Shown one piece after another: positions 15,856-28,500 of a DNA stretch of 64,000 bases; position 1 is the stretch's first letter; every line of letters begins with the position of its first letter. A program made the translations under genes and the position numbers. Source of the DNA: Membranipora membranacea (Eukaryota; Bryozoa; Gymnolaemata; Cheilostomatida; Membraniporidae); NCBI GenBank assembly GCA_914767715.1, contig OU612067.1:28742162-28806161 (forward strand), in the 5' to 3' direction. The notes under the pieces are model-generated. The model saw only the letters and a program-made list of their open reading frames with translations, was not told the origin of the DNA and did not search any database.

Positions 15856-18800
15856 TTAGTGTCCGTAAACTTCGAGTTCAACGAAGCAAAAGTAGCCTGA
15901 GGTAGTAAGCTGGCTGGCTTTAACGTAGCGTCCGACTATAGGAGAGTTACAATTGAAGGTCTCGGGTCTGGTCGTAGGAGTGCCTGACCTATAGTAACAC
16001 ACTGCGCTCGCGCTTGCAAGTCCAGCTGCTGAGGTGGCCACTCTGAACTCCATGTTCTGCACTTGAGAATCTAAAAATTATATAAAAATATCCCTTTTAA
16101 TGGCGTCTATCATTTGAGTTGTACAAAGGGCTCAGATAGCTAAGTCATCGCTATCACTTTTTCACTGATTCCTTGGTCTTTTAGTCTTAATTTTTCCCCA
16201 AATTGTTCTTTCAGAAGAGAATTATTAGCATGAGTAGCGAGTGATTTAGAACCCACAACTCTGGCAGGTCTTGAGTCCCTCACCAAGTCAAGAACAATCA
16301 GATAGTATTTTTGGCAGTTTTTATTGAGATTCTAGTTGATATGCGCGTGTGGGGTATTTTGCTTCTGATTTTGGTTGTCACTAGATCAAAATGGATTTTG
16401 ACATTGATCTTTTTATGGCGTAATATAAGTAACTGCATCCGACATTCTAGCTTAATATAGTGCAGGCGTCATGAGAGTTAAAAATGCAGGGGTCATGAAA
16501 TGTTAAAAACAAACAAAAATAGGACAGAAAATAATTATGAATAATTGATCCTGATGTCGGATACACAATGCATTAGCAGTGTCAATTCACTAACGGCCAG
16601 CACAGTAAACAAAAATCCCGCAGGAACACTTTCAGCCACTCGCTGACTAGAGTCACAAAGAGGTATTATTGGAATATTAAATTAACTTACAGTAGCCGCC
16701 ACCAGGTCGAGACCAAAGTATCACCTGTGTCACTGTGTACTCCGATCCCAGGTCTAATATCACATACGGGTTAACCTGAAATATTCAATTATAAATTTTA
16801 TAAATAACAGCGCATAGCTCCAATATAGGAAGTTGAAATATTTAATGTCTGATACTTTTTCTTCTGGTATGTAAACAATGTGATCTCCATTTGCTAAATG
16901 TGCCAAATAAAGTCTTTGTATGTTCATTTTTTGTTATCTATGCATTCAGGTTTGTACATTTTCTCAGACTACAATTATCAATAACTCTGAACATATGTAA
17001 GAACTTGATTTAATTCATAAGAAGACATGTGGGGATAACTCACATCATTATTACAGAAACTGTCTGAGGTTGATGCAGACTCAGCGAGACCATTTATTAC
17101 ATTTTCAGGATAATAAGCGCTATACGGCGGGGAACTCGAATGAATTGAGGCTCCTGCAAGAAAAAAATGTAAAAAAGACCTCAATTAGCCAGTGGGAATT
17201 ATGTTAGGAGTATACGAGCTTTGACTGGCCAAAAGTCCATATGTCAGGAACCAGACAGATTTTAGAAACTGTAGTCATAGTTCAGAGGAGACAACTTCAT
17301 TCATTTTTGCAACTACCATTGTTAATGGGAACCATGAACTAAAGGTTATAGGGTAAAAGGTTATAATATATCTGAGATACAATACTGGGAAGAAAACTAT
17401 TCACACATAGAGCTGTGCCAACGCATGCCTACTAAGTTTAATTGATATGCAAAATTTCATTCAATTTTGGCGAATCATTTATTATCATCAACTATATTTT
17501 GGCCTGACTATCTAATTACCTGAAATGTATATGGAATACCAGTCATGCAACGAGGATATTACCACAGAGTAAGGTGTCCTTACTCTGTGATTTCACATTG
17601 TCAGCTTTGACCGCATGCTGTCTGAGCAAAGTAAATCAGTTCACAAAATAATTTTGAATAATTTACTGGGTGAAGAAAATTTCACAAAAGTTACAAAAGT
17701 TTATCTTTTGGATGGAAGTCTGTGGTTTGTGGGAAAATGAGTAGGAGTGATATAGGGCCTTGATAAGTTCTTTATGACATAATGTTTTTATAAAAGTTGA
17801 GCAATTTCTGCACCGGACATCTGCACACCGCTTTACTATACCTATACTATACCATACTCATATGGCCGGGTATATCCTTTGTATCTTTGAATTCAAGTTA
17901 AACCTCTGTCAGGGGAATATAAGTGCAAGAGATGAAGCCGTAAAAGACAACTCATCAACACCCGTTTCACTTATTATGCAACATGTGGGGCCATTATTGC
18001 ATCTTGCAACATTATTTTGAAATATTGATGAAAAGTATAGGATTGTTTGAAGTTTGCTAACATTTTAATAATAATTTACATATTTTCTCAGCGGTTTTGC
18101 TAGGTTATTTCAATAGAAATCAAACATTATTGATGACTCTAGGGTTCATAGTACATCTGACCGCAAGCTTGAAATTTACCCAGCCGAGGCATCTGACATG
18201 ATGACCTATTACTAACACGGGATACAAATCGTCAACCTCTGTGAGACCTGGTATGCGGCTGAATTCACAGCACACCAGAGCTTCCAAATTCTAAATTGCC
18301 CCACCGATATTTCAAGAAATGCATGTTCATGTTGTTTAAGTTTGTTCAGATTGATAGGGAGTACATGATTAGGAGACTGTGAGGGTTGAAGCTATGCAAA
18401 AAAGCGATAGAGGAGGGAAGTTTCTATTTATCAAACACCTTAGAGCCAGTATGTCCCGATTTCAGCCTAAACATGAGACTAATGGGTTGTAGTCTAAGTG
18501 CTCAGAAGGCTGCAATGCGAGATGGTGGCATTACATTATCAAACACTCATTCAGCTGTCTGAGCATTAAGACTTATGGGTGGGAATGTCAACACATGAGA
18601 GTCTAACAACCCGGTACAAAATTAATGGAAATAAATTGGGAAGCAAGATAAGAATTTCAGAAAAATTTTGAGAACCATGCTATCTTGCCGATGAGGAAAT
18701 TGAAGGTGCCTCTTCTACTTATCTCAATTATCTTCTTTTAATTAAAAACCCGCTCAACTGTAACATTTAGTAGTAGGCGCCATAGAGTATTATACACCAT

Positions 18801-20039
18801 AGAGTATTATACACCATAGAGTATTATACACCATAGAGTATTATACACCATAGAGTATTATACACCATAGAGTATTATACACCATAGAGTATTATACGCC
18901 ATAGAGTATATAATAGGCACCCAAATACAAATAATATTATATACAATAATATATTAGACTGGTGAGGTAAAATCGAACCTAAGGCGAGATTAGAAGCTGT
19001 AGGTGTCGGTGTGGTTGTTGTGGTGGTCGTTGTGGTTGTAGTGGTTGTTGTGAATGGTACTCTCGCAGTAGCCAAGAAACTCCTCGCTCCATTGTCAGCA
19101 CACGGCCCTGTGGTAGTGTCGTATGAGATCTGACAGATCTCAGCAGCTGTGTAGGTGACAGCCTTGCACTCATAACCCATAGCCAGACATCTATGCATAC
19201 AAAATACAAGATTGGGAGTCGGCAGCTCTAGACTGACTGATGCCACACAAGCTGACGAATCAGCCTTCTTCATAGAGACACTGATGTAATCCCACTCTTG
19301 GCCCTGAAACACAAAAATATGTCTTTAAATCATAGATTGATAAAATAGCTCTTCATGTGACTAGTTAAATTGGTTTTGTAGCATTGTTAGAGATAAAAAT
19401 TAGGGCTGTCAAAATTATCAACAATCTATGTTAAAAAATTATCATTATTATTATTCAGAAAACCTTCACTACCACTTAAATATAAAATTATGTATCAAAC
19501 AATTGGCTATCCATTAAATGATTCGATTTCTGCTGTTGTGGCAAGGGTCAGTTGTCCTGGATATATGGCTACTTATAGATAGATATGATGTTACTCCAAA
19601 CAACCGGCTTTCAAAGGGGCGTCGAGATAAAATGACCAATAGCGATAAATCTGACTAGTGTACCTAATCTTTTTAGTGCCATTCTTAATACCGAATTTCA
19701 GTTCTGGCTTTTAGCGAGGCTGTATACGTGTACAGAATTAAATTATTGGGTCACCCTGCGACCAAAAGCCGTGCATCATTTTATGAAGTTTGGAATTAAA
19801 TCTTCATCTTCAATTTAGGTTGATCTGCTATGATAAAATTCAAAAAAATTCAAAAATCTCTCAAAATCTCAAAAACAACTTTATGGCCTGCAAATAATTT
19901 TTATCAAAACTGCGAACATTCTTTAGTGATGATTTCTATTATTACAGCTCTTTAGGTGAGTGCATAAACTTACCTTACACAAATCAGGGAATGATAATAG
20001 GGCCAATATAACACTACATAAGAAAATGGGCTCCTTCAT
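15856..20039 (-). CDS. Secreted PAN/apple-like, poly-Thr, F-type lectin (FTP/discoidin-like) protein, complete
   Basis: Five coding exons: 20039..19974, 19303..18979, 17153..17044, 16775..16691 and 16070..15856 (801 nt, 266 residues). All phases close. Exon 1 is a signal peptide (MKEPIFLCSVILALLSF). Residues ~23-105 are a Cys-rich PAN/apple-like domain (VFCMHRCLAMGYECKAVTY, then EICQISYD and GPCADNGARSF). A linker of 14 threonines follows at about 110-123, likely O-glycosylated. Residues ~130-266 form a discoidin/fucolectin-type beta-sandwich: ASNLALG start, VILDLGSEYTVTQVILWSRP, FNC..PIVGRYVK, and the end CFVELEVYG. The last two motifs match F-type lectins best, but I cannot confirm the fucose-binding His-Arg-Arg triad. 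The likely role is a secreted glycan-binding recognition protein. The exon 2 donor (GTTCGA) is weak. Confidence 0.85.
18781..18910. repeat. 17-bp minisatellite, about 7.5 copies
   Basis: The unit CATAGAGTATTATACAC repeats at 18781, 18798, 18815, 18832, 18849, 18866 and 18883, with a partial copy at 18900. The copies are nearly identical; the seventh has ACGC in place of ACAC. It lies in intron 2 of the lectin-like gene, about 70 bases past the exon 2 donor, and is likely polymorphic. Confidence 0.95.
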
Positions 20040-21414
20040 GATAAACTGCAGTCACAGAATACTGGCGTGAGTAGACTTCAAATTTGTCCTCCTATTGTCT
20101 GTGAGAGATGCTGTAGTGAACTCACAATAAATCCGCCATAATCCAAAGCCGGCTCTCAAATTATCCAGAAATGATAAATGTACATCTGCATGTATTACAG
20201 GTAAATAATATTATGCTATTATTGAATGTTGATATTCGCGTGTGACAATCAGTCTGGTATGTGCTTTCAGTGCGACATGTTATTAAAAAGTTCAATATAT
20301 TGTGACCTTGTCTCCTGCGCCGATTTTAGAAACTCTTTTGTTCTTCTCCTAATTGATTTCCTGTATATTATTGTCCACTCTCCCAGATGGATCTTATGTC
20401 GTTATTAATTATCTACTTGGCAGGAAAACCATTTACACAAACGTTCAGCTAATGTCTTTTATTTAATTACTTCAACTTGTGTACCCACAATTAATAATTA
20501 ATGAGTGATGAAATGATATTACGTCAAACAGGTGAAATTAACAATGAACTGCTGCTCGGATAGGCGCAGGAGGGTTTGAAATGTGGAACTCCAGATGCAC
20601 CAATACTATACAATTTCATTGTTTAGGCTTTTCTTTAATTGAACTTTATTGATTATAACATCTCAATTAATCTCAAGGTTTAATGAAATCAACCATGACA
20701 TCAAAAACAGTAAACAGTAGTGGGCCAAGGACAGTTCACAGAGCTAAGATCCCAAAGAAAATAAAACAAAATTATCATTTAAACCAATTTGTAGTATGCA
20801 ACTTGTAAAGTTGCGAAAACAAGGGCTGCAAACTGATATAGCTTTCAGAGACCACAAATTACATCTGTGGTTAGAAAGGAGAGATACATAAAAGCCCATA
20901 GATTTGGTTCATCACAAAATATTAAATAAAACATAACATGAACAACACGAAATTGATGGAGACCACAACTTCCACATCATGATTATCCCATTAGACAAAG
21001 TGAGAATGTTTTACAAGTTACTATTTGACAGTTGTCATATTACTACCTCCAGGTCAGGACTAATGCATCATCTGCAATTTCTTCTAAAGCAGCAGCTCTG
21101 GTTGTGGGCCAAACCTAAGTAAATTAGAATAATCGTCACGACTTCTTGACTGCTAACTTTCCTTTATCTTTGATAGCAGAGAAATCTGTAAAAGAATCCC
21201 AAATTTGCATTTACAAAGTGATGTCTGAGTTGTTGTTTGAGTTGTTTGCTAAAAAGAGTTTTTTTTTCGGGTGCAAAACTGGAATCCAAACACTAATACA
21301 AATACATCTGGTTTCTCATTTGGTATGGATATTGAGTAGCCTGGGTAGGCTGTCAGGTCGGGAGGGTGGGGGGACCTTAATAAGGCTAGTAGAGACTTAC
21401 TGGAGTGAATTAGA
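20040..21414. other. Intergenic, probable promoter region of the PAN/lectin gene
   Basis: About 1.4 kb upstream of the lectin-like gene's start. No TATA box or other element can be assigned. The open frames 20226-20408 and 21146-21436 (+) have no domain or splice context. Confidence 0.4.
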
Positions 21415-21420
21415 TTTATT
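21415..21420 (-). promoter_or_regulatory. Candidate poly(A) signal of the large receptor gene
   Basis: AATAAA on the minus strand, 250 bases after the stop codon at 21670. Confidence 0.4.
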
Positions 21421-21669
21421 ATGGCATGACCAATGACATTATCACATGACCATTATATCAAAACGGAAAACTCTTATTTTAATATGAACTCGCAACTATT
21501 GTAATTTATATTCTAGTTGTCCTCTTTTGTCAATTGAATTTACCCAGGCTAGATATTGAGCCAGCAAGATATAAATTGTTGTGAAAGTATACATCAATTT
21601 CTCACTGAGTACTGGAACCTCATCCAACTAGAAAACATAAAACTTAACACATAAGAGAATTAACAGACT

Positions 21670-22588
21670 CTAAAGAATAACTCTACCTTTTTGGCGCTCC
21701 TTTTCTTTCTTTTCTGCTGTTATCTCTTCAATCTTGTCATCATAGACTGTCACAGATGGGATTCTCCTAGCTTTAAACCCTGCCGACGTTTTAGAAGCTG
21801 TGCTGGCCTTAGATGAAACTTTCCTTGGCGCGTGTACAGCTGTCGGGGCTGCACTGCGCTGAGGCTTCTGCTGACCTTTCTTCACAGCTGCAGGAGCTTT
21901 AGGTTTAGTGGATTTGATATTTTCCTTCTTCTCTTTCACATCCCTTAATAATGTTATGCTTGTTTTGGCTGCACCTCTTGTGTTAGGCTGTCTGGAGGTC
22001 TTGGTCTTATCTTCCATAGTTTGTCCTGCAGTAGCGGCGGTGTTTGTAGTAGGTTCTGATGTTCCGGAGATGCTCCATCCTTTACGAGAGACGGTAAGCT
22101 CATCAGGTTTGTAATCCTCTACTTGTAACTTTTTCTTATCCTTCTCAGACTTTGATGTCTTCAATGCTGTGCTTACTTTGCTAGTTTTCGTATTCACAGA
22201 ACTTATTCGGCTAGTATTTGATCTCTTCTTTCCTCTAACCCTTGTTGAGCTGCTTCGTTCAGTATGAGTCACGCTGCCATCCCCCTCTTTAAGTGCTCTG
22301 GTTCTACTTTTAATCATTGACCACAGTGATGGAGTTGTTTTAAATCCGGGGTCCTCATCCAGAGAATAATCATCCCTGTCTGCCATGTGAGCAGCTGAAA
22401 CCAATCCATACTCTATCAGCTGCTGCCTCTTCTAGATAGAAGTATACAAAAAAAGACGTTGAAATTGCTAAGCATTGCTGTATCAAATCTACCTGTCTAT
22501 GACTTGACTCGGTAAAGAACAGTTTGTTCCCTGAGCTTGTAGAAGAAATTACCCCTTTGATTTGTATTGACTGATGATATAAATACAC
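21670..22588 (-). CDS. Receptor exons 34-35: basic Ser/Thr/Lys-rich cytoplasmic tail
   Basis: Residues ~1913-2197. Exon 34 is 96 nt; a 61-nt intron (22432-22492), the shortest seen in the window, separates it from the last exon (762 nt). The tail has YSLDEDPGFKTTPSLW, then long runs rich in K, S, T and A (STRVRGKKRSNTSR, KSEKDKKKLQ, KAPAAVKKGQQKPQRSAA), and ends KEKERQKGRVIL. No kinase, phosphatase, TIR or death domain is visible. The PSVTVYDD tyrosine and many basic S/T sites could be phosphorylated. The composition also resembles microtubule- or chromatin-binding disordered regions, so exons 34-35 could belong to a separate gene; phase and the phase-0 acceptor CAG|GTG argue for one gene. 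Confidence 0.65.
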
Positions 22589-25500
22589 CTGACATGTAAC
22601 ATAAAGACAAGGCAGTAGGTAGATAAAGTTTGATTAAAATTGAATTTCTCCCTGCATATCATTTACTTAGTGATGTTCCCCTTTAAAGATTGTCAAATAA
22701 AAATTCCACGAAAGGATTGATTTGGGGGGGGGGGGGGTACAGATGACATATAGCAAGGTGATTACACCCATTTATAGAAAGGTAATTTTATTGATCATAC
22801 ATTGCAAAACTACACAAGTAAAGAAGATTGTATTGCATAGCATACCCAGCATTTTGGTAGCTCTGTGAAGTCATCGCTTGCCAGCCTCTCTTCATAGATC
22901 CAGTTCTCTGTGTATTTTTTTAGGGTATATCCCAAAATAAACATCACAAAACTCGGTGCTAATGATAGGAACAGCGCATAACCAAGTCCAATCTCCCAAG
23001 CAATCGCTGGAAATAGAAGTTCATACAAAGTTTGTAGTAGATAATAATCTGCTATTTGACTGACACATCAGCTGTACTAAGGGTGAATCTGAGTTTCCCT
23101 GATAGTAAGGAATAATATGATATATATAATTAGCAAGAGAGGCAGCATAAACCATGGAAAATGGGACACCCTCAATGCGGGACTCTGATGAAGAAAAAGA
23201 AGTTGTCCGTATTCGCATAAAAGTGAGACGACTCTTAAAAATAGATTTAGTTACCAGTTGCTATCCTCTCAGAACATGGAGTGTCATAGTAATCATCATG
23301 AGTGTACACTCTTAGCTTCACACAGAACAGAGATATATCCTTTAGGTAACCGTTACAGTACTGGTCTGAATTTTTACTATCGCAACTACAAACATTACAA
23401 TAGAAGCGTAAACATTACCAGCCATGAGAAACAGGTTACACTGCCCACACTGAGAGTGCCGCCAGTCTAGTATGGGACAACACATTTATCAATAATAGCG
23501 GATGAGACCTGAAGATTTCCAGTTAGAATTAAACTTCTAAAGTTAGCTGGCCAGCAGAATAGTTGGTGTCCTGGTCAGTTATTGTTCCCTTCCCACTGGC
23601 TGTATTGGTTTATAGCCAATGAAAATCAGATTGTTTACTGAAACTGAATCGCTTCTGACAAGTTATTTTTCTTTGATTACAAACAACATTATGTGAGATA
23701 AATCTCAGAACATTGTCATCACCATGAATTGCCATCTGATAATCTATAAACTACCTTTCAGTGCCAATCTTAGTTCTCCTCCTAATGACCCCCTCAGCAC
23801 CAATAAAGCCGTCAGCGAGATTAAAGGCTCCACATCCTATAGGTTCATCATAGAGACAGTCATCTGTGGTCTGATAACAATCCCACACAGATCTCTCATC
23901 ATCCACTCCTGTCGGCTGTACCTGACACAAGTAAACAGTACACTGTGTACGATCCTAGTTAGATAAGAAAGCTTGAGAGAGTTCCCAACAAGATTACAAA
24001 GATCAAAACTGTGAGATACTTATTTGAAGATTTGAGGCTTCCTACTTCTCATACGACTCTGATAAAGGTTGTGTTTCTTTAGATTATTACTAAGTCTATG
24101 GCTTTACCTAACCAGTGATGATTAATTTGATTTGTTTTTGATGACTTCAATTTGATTCTTTGTTAAGGATACACTCACCCGAGCGTCGAGAGCAATTCCT
24201 GATGTCAGGATCAATCTGACGTAAACTGATGAGACAGATAATTGCTCTCAGCCAGAAATCAACGATAACACCAATTTATTTATAATCTTTGATAACACTA
24301 TAGAATTAGCCAATGCCTTGGCTCTGATTGGCTGGTGGATGGGAACCAAACCACCCACCCAACACCTGATAGTATCAGAGCTAACACATTGGCTTCCTTA
24401 GAATGTGATGTCAGGTTACCTGTTGATAGGTGGGCAGTAGTCTGTCTAATCTCTTGTCATAATAACTCTCAGGGAGGTATGATATTACCTCACAGACAAT
24501 GATAGCCATCTTTCTAATCTTTCCGTTATCATTTGTGTAAGGAAACAGCATTGTAGCTTCAACTGAACTGTGAGTAAGAAAGATGGCAAGTGATTAGGCA
24601 TACAGTTATATCGCAGTGGCTGCTGTGATGCTAAGTGATTCATTTGCTGAAGAGGCCCTTGGACTCCTCGGGTATTTACTTTCTATCTAAAGAAAGATTA
24701 AATTTGTCATCGCAAAAATATATTGTCTTACTGCGCTAGCTTGCTAGGAATTATAATTGTTTTTCTTTTATGAACAACAGAACATTTAAAAAAATTGATT
24801 TTAAATATAGGTTGCTGTTGCTCAACAACTTTACTGAAACATTAAATTTGTTTTATTATATTATACTATATTATATTACTATACCTCTGAAAGTGCTGAC
24901 CAGGTAGCCCGCTAAGTATCGGTTTGGTGTTGAGATAATTTGCTCCCCTTATCAGCGATGGTTCAGCAGTTGGTATATAATACTCATATATGGATCCTGG
25001 GTTAGTAAGTCTTGTCTCTGTTGTCATGTTGGTTACGACAGCAGATGTGGCGACCTAAATAATACATACTGATACTTGCTATTAAAATATTTTATTTTGA
25101 CAGTTACAGCAGAAGGGTACAGAAAAGTCTTTGATCATCTAGCCTGAGTGATACTGGTGGGATTTCTATTCACACTTATGAGTGTGAAAATAGAACAGGC
25201 ATTTTTTTTATTCAAATTGGTTCCAAACTTATGACTTTATGCAACGGAAATACAGATACAGATGGAAGATAGAACATGAGTCGTAACCATCGTTCCTTCG
25301 ACACCACTTGCCTTTTACAGGGCCTCTTAAATTAGTCGCTGGCTGACAGTAAGGAACTCCATACTCCTCAACAGATTACTGGTTGGGATGATGTTCAGAT
25401 TTACTTACATCAAGGAGTTACAGGGGAGAAGTAACTCCTATAAATCCTTTGTCAAGGGTTGGCTCGCTCTAAAATGAATCCACTTAAGGACTCACTTCCC

Positions 25501-28500
25501 TGTAACTCCTTGCTTACATACCTGAGTGTTGAATGTAAATCCATATGGTGCTGGTATAGTGATCATCTTAAAGCCGCTCAAACTGTTGGTGACAATTGTT
25601 GTCTGATTAGCTGATTCACCGTACCTGTTTCTTCCTATCAAAATTATTATGTTGAAATGTTTACTCAATCAACAAATCAAAGCCCATTTTTTTAAGCAGA
25701 TTGCAACAAATCTTCCTGCGCCCACAGACCACTGATTTTGCAGTAAAGTTTTATTGTGGTAAATTTCCAATGAACTTTTGTCTTGATTAGATCTAAGCGT
25801 TTGACTCTCAATCAAGCTCACCTTGAGCAATGAGGCTGTATGTGACATCTACGCCTTGATAGGCTTGAGACTGAACCAAACTGTATGTCACCTTGTTTCC
25901 TTTGATCTCCTCAATCCGCATCGAATGCTGTAAGACAACAATATTTACATAGGATCGTAGACTGTTGATTCGTGTTATTGCTGGTGAATTCTCTTCGCTC
26001 TTTATTCTACAAAGCTCCCAAAGATAGATCAATTGGTCATCAAACCCCTCCTCCATGTAATATAGTATAATAACTAAACATTCTGAGCAAAAATCAGTGT
26101 TTTTCCAGGCTGTTTCTCCTGAAATCTTTGCTCTAAATTTCAAGTTTCAAATTTGCAATAGCAGCTTACAGTGAGGGCAAACATTAAACTGAGCTTTTGT
26201 CAGGTAGTTTTCAGCATTTTGAAGAACAGAAATGTGGGGATTGCTTTGTTTGATGGTTTAGTGGTCGGCTGTGGGATGTTTGTCGTGTGATCGGTGGGGG
26301 TTACAGGGGTGATGGTGAGACTGTTCGGAAATCATACAGCCATGGTATAATCTTTTCAACTAGACATAACGTACATATGGTCCGGAGAAGACACAGCTGG
26401 GTGGTCCTATATCCCATTCACTACTGACTAGGCATGTCATATTAACCTCTACAACATCAACTGTACCCCATACTATATACCCTGCATCGCATCGATATGT
26501 AATCTACAAAATATAATGTCATGAAAGTTTGTGCCAGATGCAGTAGTAGAGTATGTTATATTAGGATTTCGTCACGCAAGTAATATATTTCATAAGTGTG
26601 CTTCAACATATATTTTCTGGGGTTCAACTAGAGCTCTGGTGTTGGAAGATGTTGGTTTGCACATTCATTCACCTTGACCAATTTGTAGTCGGCAATCATT
26701 TAGTTATCGTCATCCTTTCTTGCACGCTTTTTTACCTCAAACTATAACTGTTGCAATAAAAATCCCAAACCAGGTAAGAAGGGGATTGAGGATTGGGATG
26801 ATAGGTGGCATAGATAACTAACCATGTCTGTGTAGAGAAAGCCACCAACCACACGCTTAGAGTTGTCATTGATGCCAGGGTCCTCACAATAAATATCTAA
26901 AACAGTGAAAAGGTTTTTGAAGCCGTGCAGTGTTACTTTGGCATTCTAGTTCAATTCCGTTCTAAAAATTAGCAATTTTTAAATCAACTTCTAAAAACAA
27001 TTCCAGATAAAAGGCATAGTATATTTTCCGATTGCTAACCTATGCATTTAACAGAATCGCCGCTCCATGTGAAGTTAAGCTGACACTCTCTCTCTACTAG
27101 AGGCAGCTTACGGGAGCTATCAAACATGCCATATGGGCACAGATAGACAACTTTGTCTCCTATCAAGCGTGTTTCTCCTCCACCAATACTATAGACATTT
27201 GTACCATTGTCAATGTCAGGACATCTCAAAACTACAAGCATAATGTTCACATAAAACTCACACTTTTCTATTGTATTTTTCTCTCGATAGAGAGTGAAGT
27301 AATTCACTTAGCATGAGTACCATCACAAGGAATTCGGTGTGATGACTAGAGCTCAATGTTTCTTATTAGGGGCGGATACATGTTAGGTACTTGTACTACA
27401 TTGACTCTATCGATCAAAGATACACATGATGTCTCGATGTCAGTGTCCATAAAACTGCCCATACGACCTTGAACCACAAGACTCAGTTGGAAGTTCAAGC
27501 TGGGTGATTCATTATTCTCTCTTCGTACGTGAAGGGACAACTCATATACAACATAATATGACTATCCATAAACATATGAAGTAGAGTATTTATGTGTTTA
27601 TGGGCCATCCTAACCCTGATACTCAAACAAAGATTGAGTTTGGAGATCGTAAATGACAGTTGTTAAATTTTTGCAACCAAGGTTTCAAACAAGTTCTCAT
27701 CGATTGATAGCAGATTGCACCTTCTGCATCGGGAAAAAGACAAAATCTAATTCTGATGATTATTCAGCCAGAATTCTTGTGAAACAATCCATCCATCAAG
27801 TACTCAAACTCAGCTAAGATAGTACACCACATAGCAGTTTCCTGTTCCTGTTGTTATTTAGTCTGTGCTCTATCATTATTAAAGCAATGTCTTGGAACCT
27901 CCCCTAAACTGAAGTGTTACCCATCTTAGAGTCAGCAACTACTTTGAGTTTTGCGCCGCGTCATGCACAAAGCTGATGCTACCTAGCACATTATTTACTA
28001 TACTGGGTCAAGGATTGATAGGGGGATGGGAAAGTGGTGTATATAAAGCTTAAATTCATTTGAATGAATGAAGTTTTCTGCATGGGTGTGTAAATTAGAC
28101 TCCCCCAACTCACCTAAGTGCCACTCACATTATTGAACCGCTTTTATATACTTTTCATGTGGATTCAAACCCATATAAAAAACAATGGGCTGTATAAATT
28201 TGGAGTTATCTGCTCTCAATTTGCTAAAATAATTCATTTGACTTTTTACCTGCAAGCTTTTTTTTGGGTATATGATCAGCAATGGAGATATTCAGAAATG
28301 CAGAAATTCTGAACTACATGGGAAAATAATTTTAATCTTGGCATTGCTTAGTTAATTTTGACCATCAATCATTGTCATCACTCTTATTCAATGCCGAGAT
28401 TATTCAAGATTGACAAATAATAGATGTTACAAGGGTGAGCAGTACAGATCATGAATAAATTAGAAATTGCCTTCCCCTGGTTAACTCTTGACGGACTATA

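Noticed and set aside
21670-22404. A separate nuclear basic protein starting at its own ATG
   Set aside because: An acceptor (CTATCTAG) and open frame lie upstream of that ATG and connect in phase to exons 33-34; kept as the receptor tail, though a separate gene is not fully excluded.
23436-23463. A possible extra receptor exon (WRHSQCG) between exons 31 and 32
   Set aside because: Including it breaks the phase; exon 31 (ending AG) joins exon 32 (starting T) directly and in frame.
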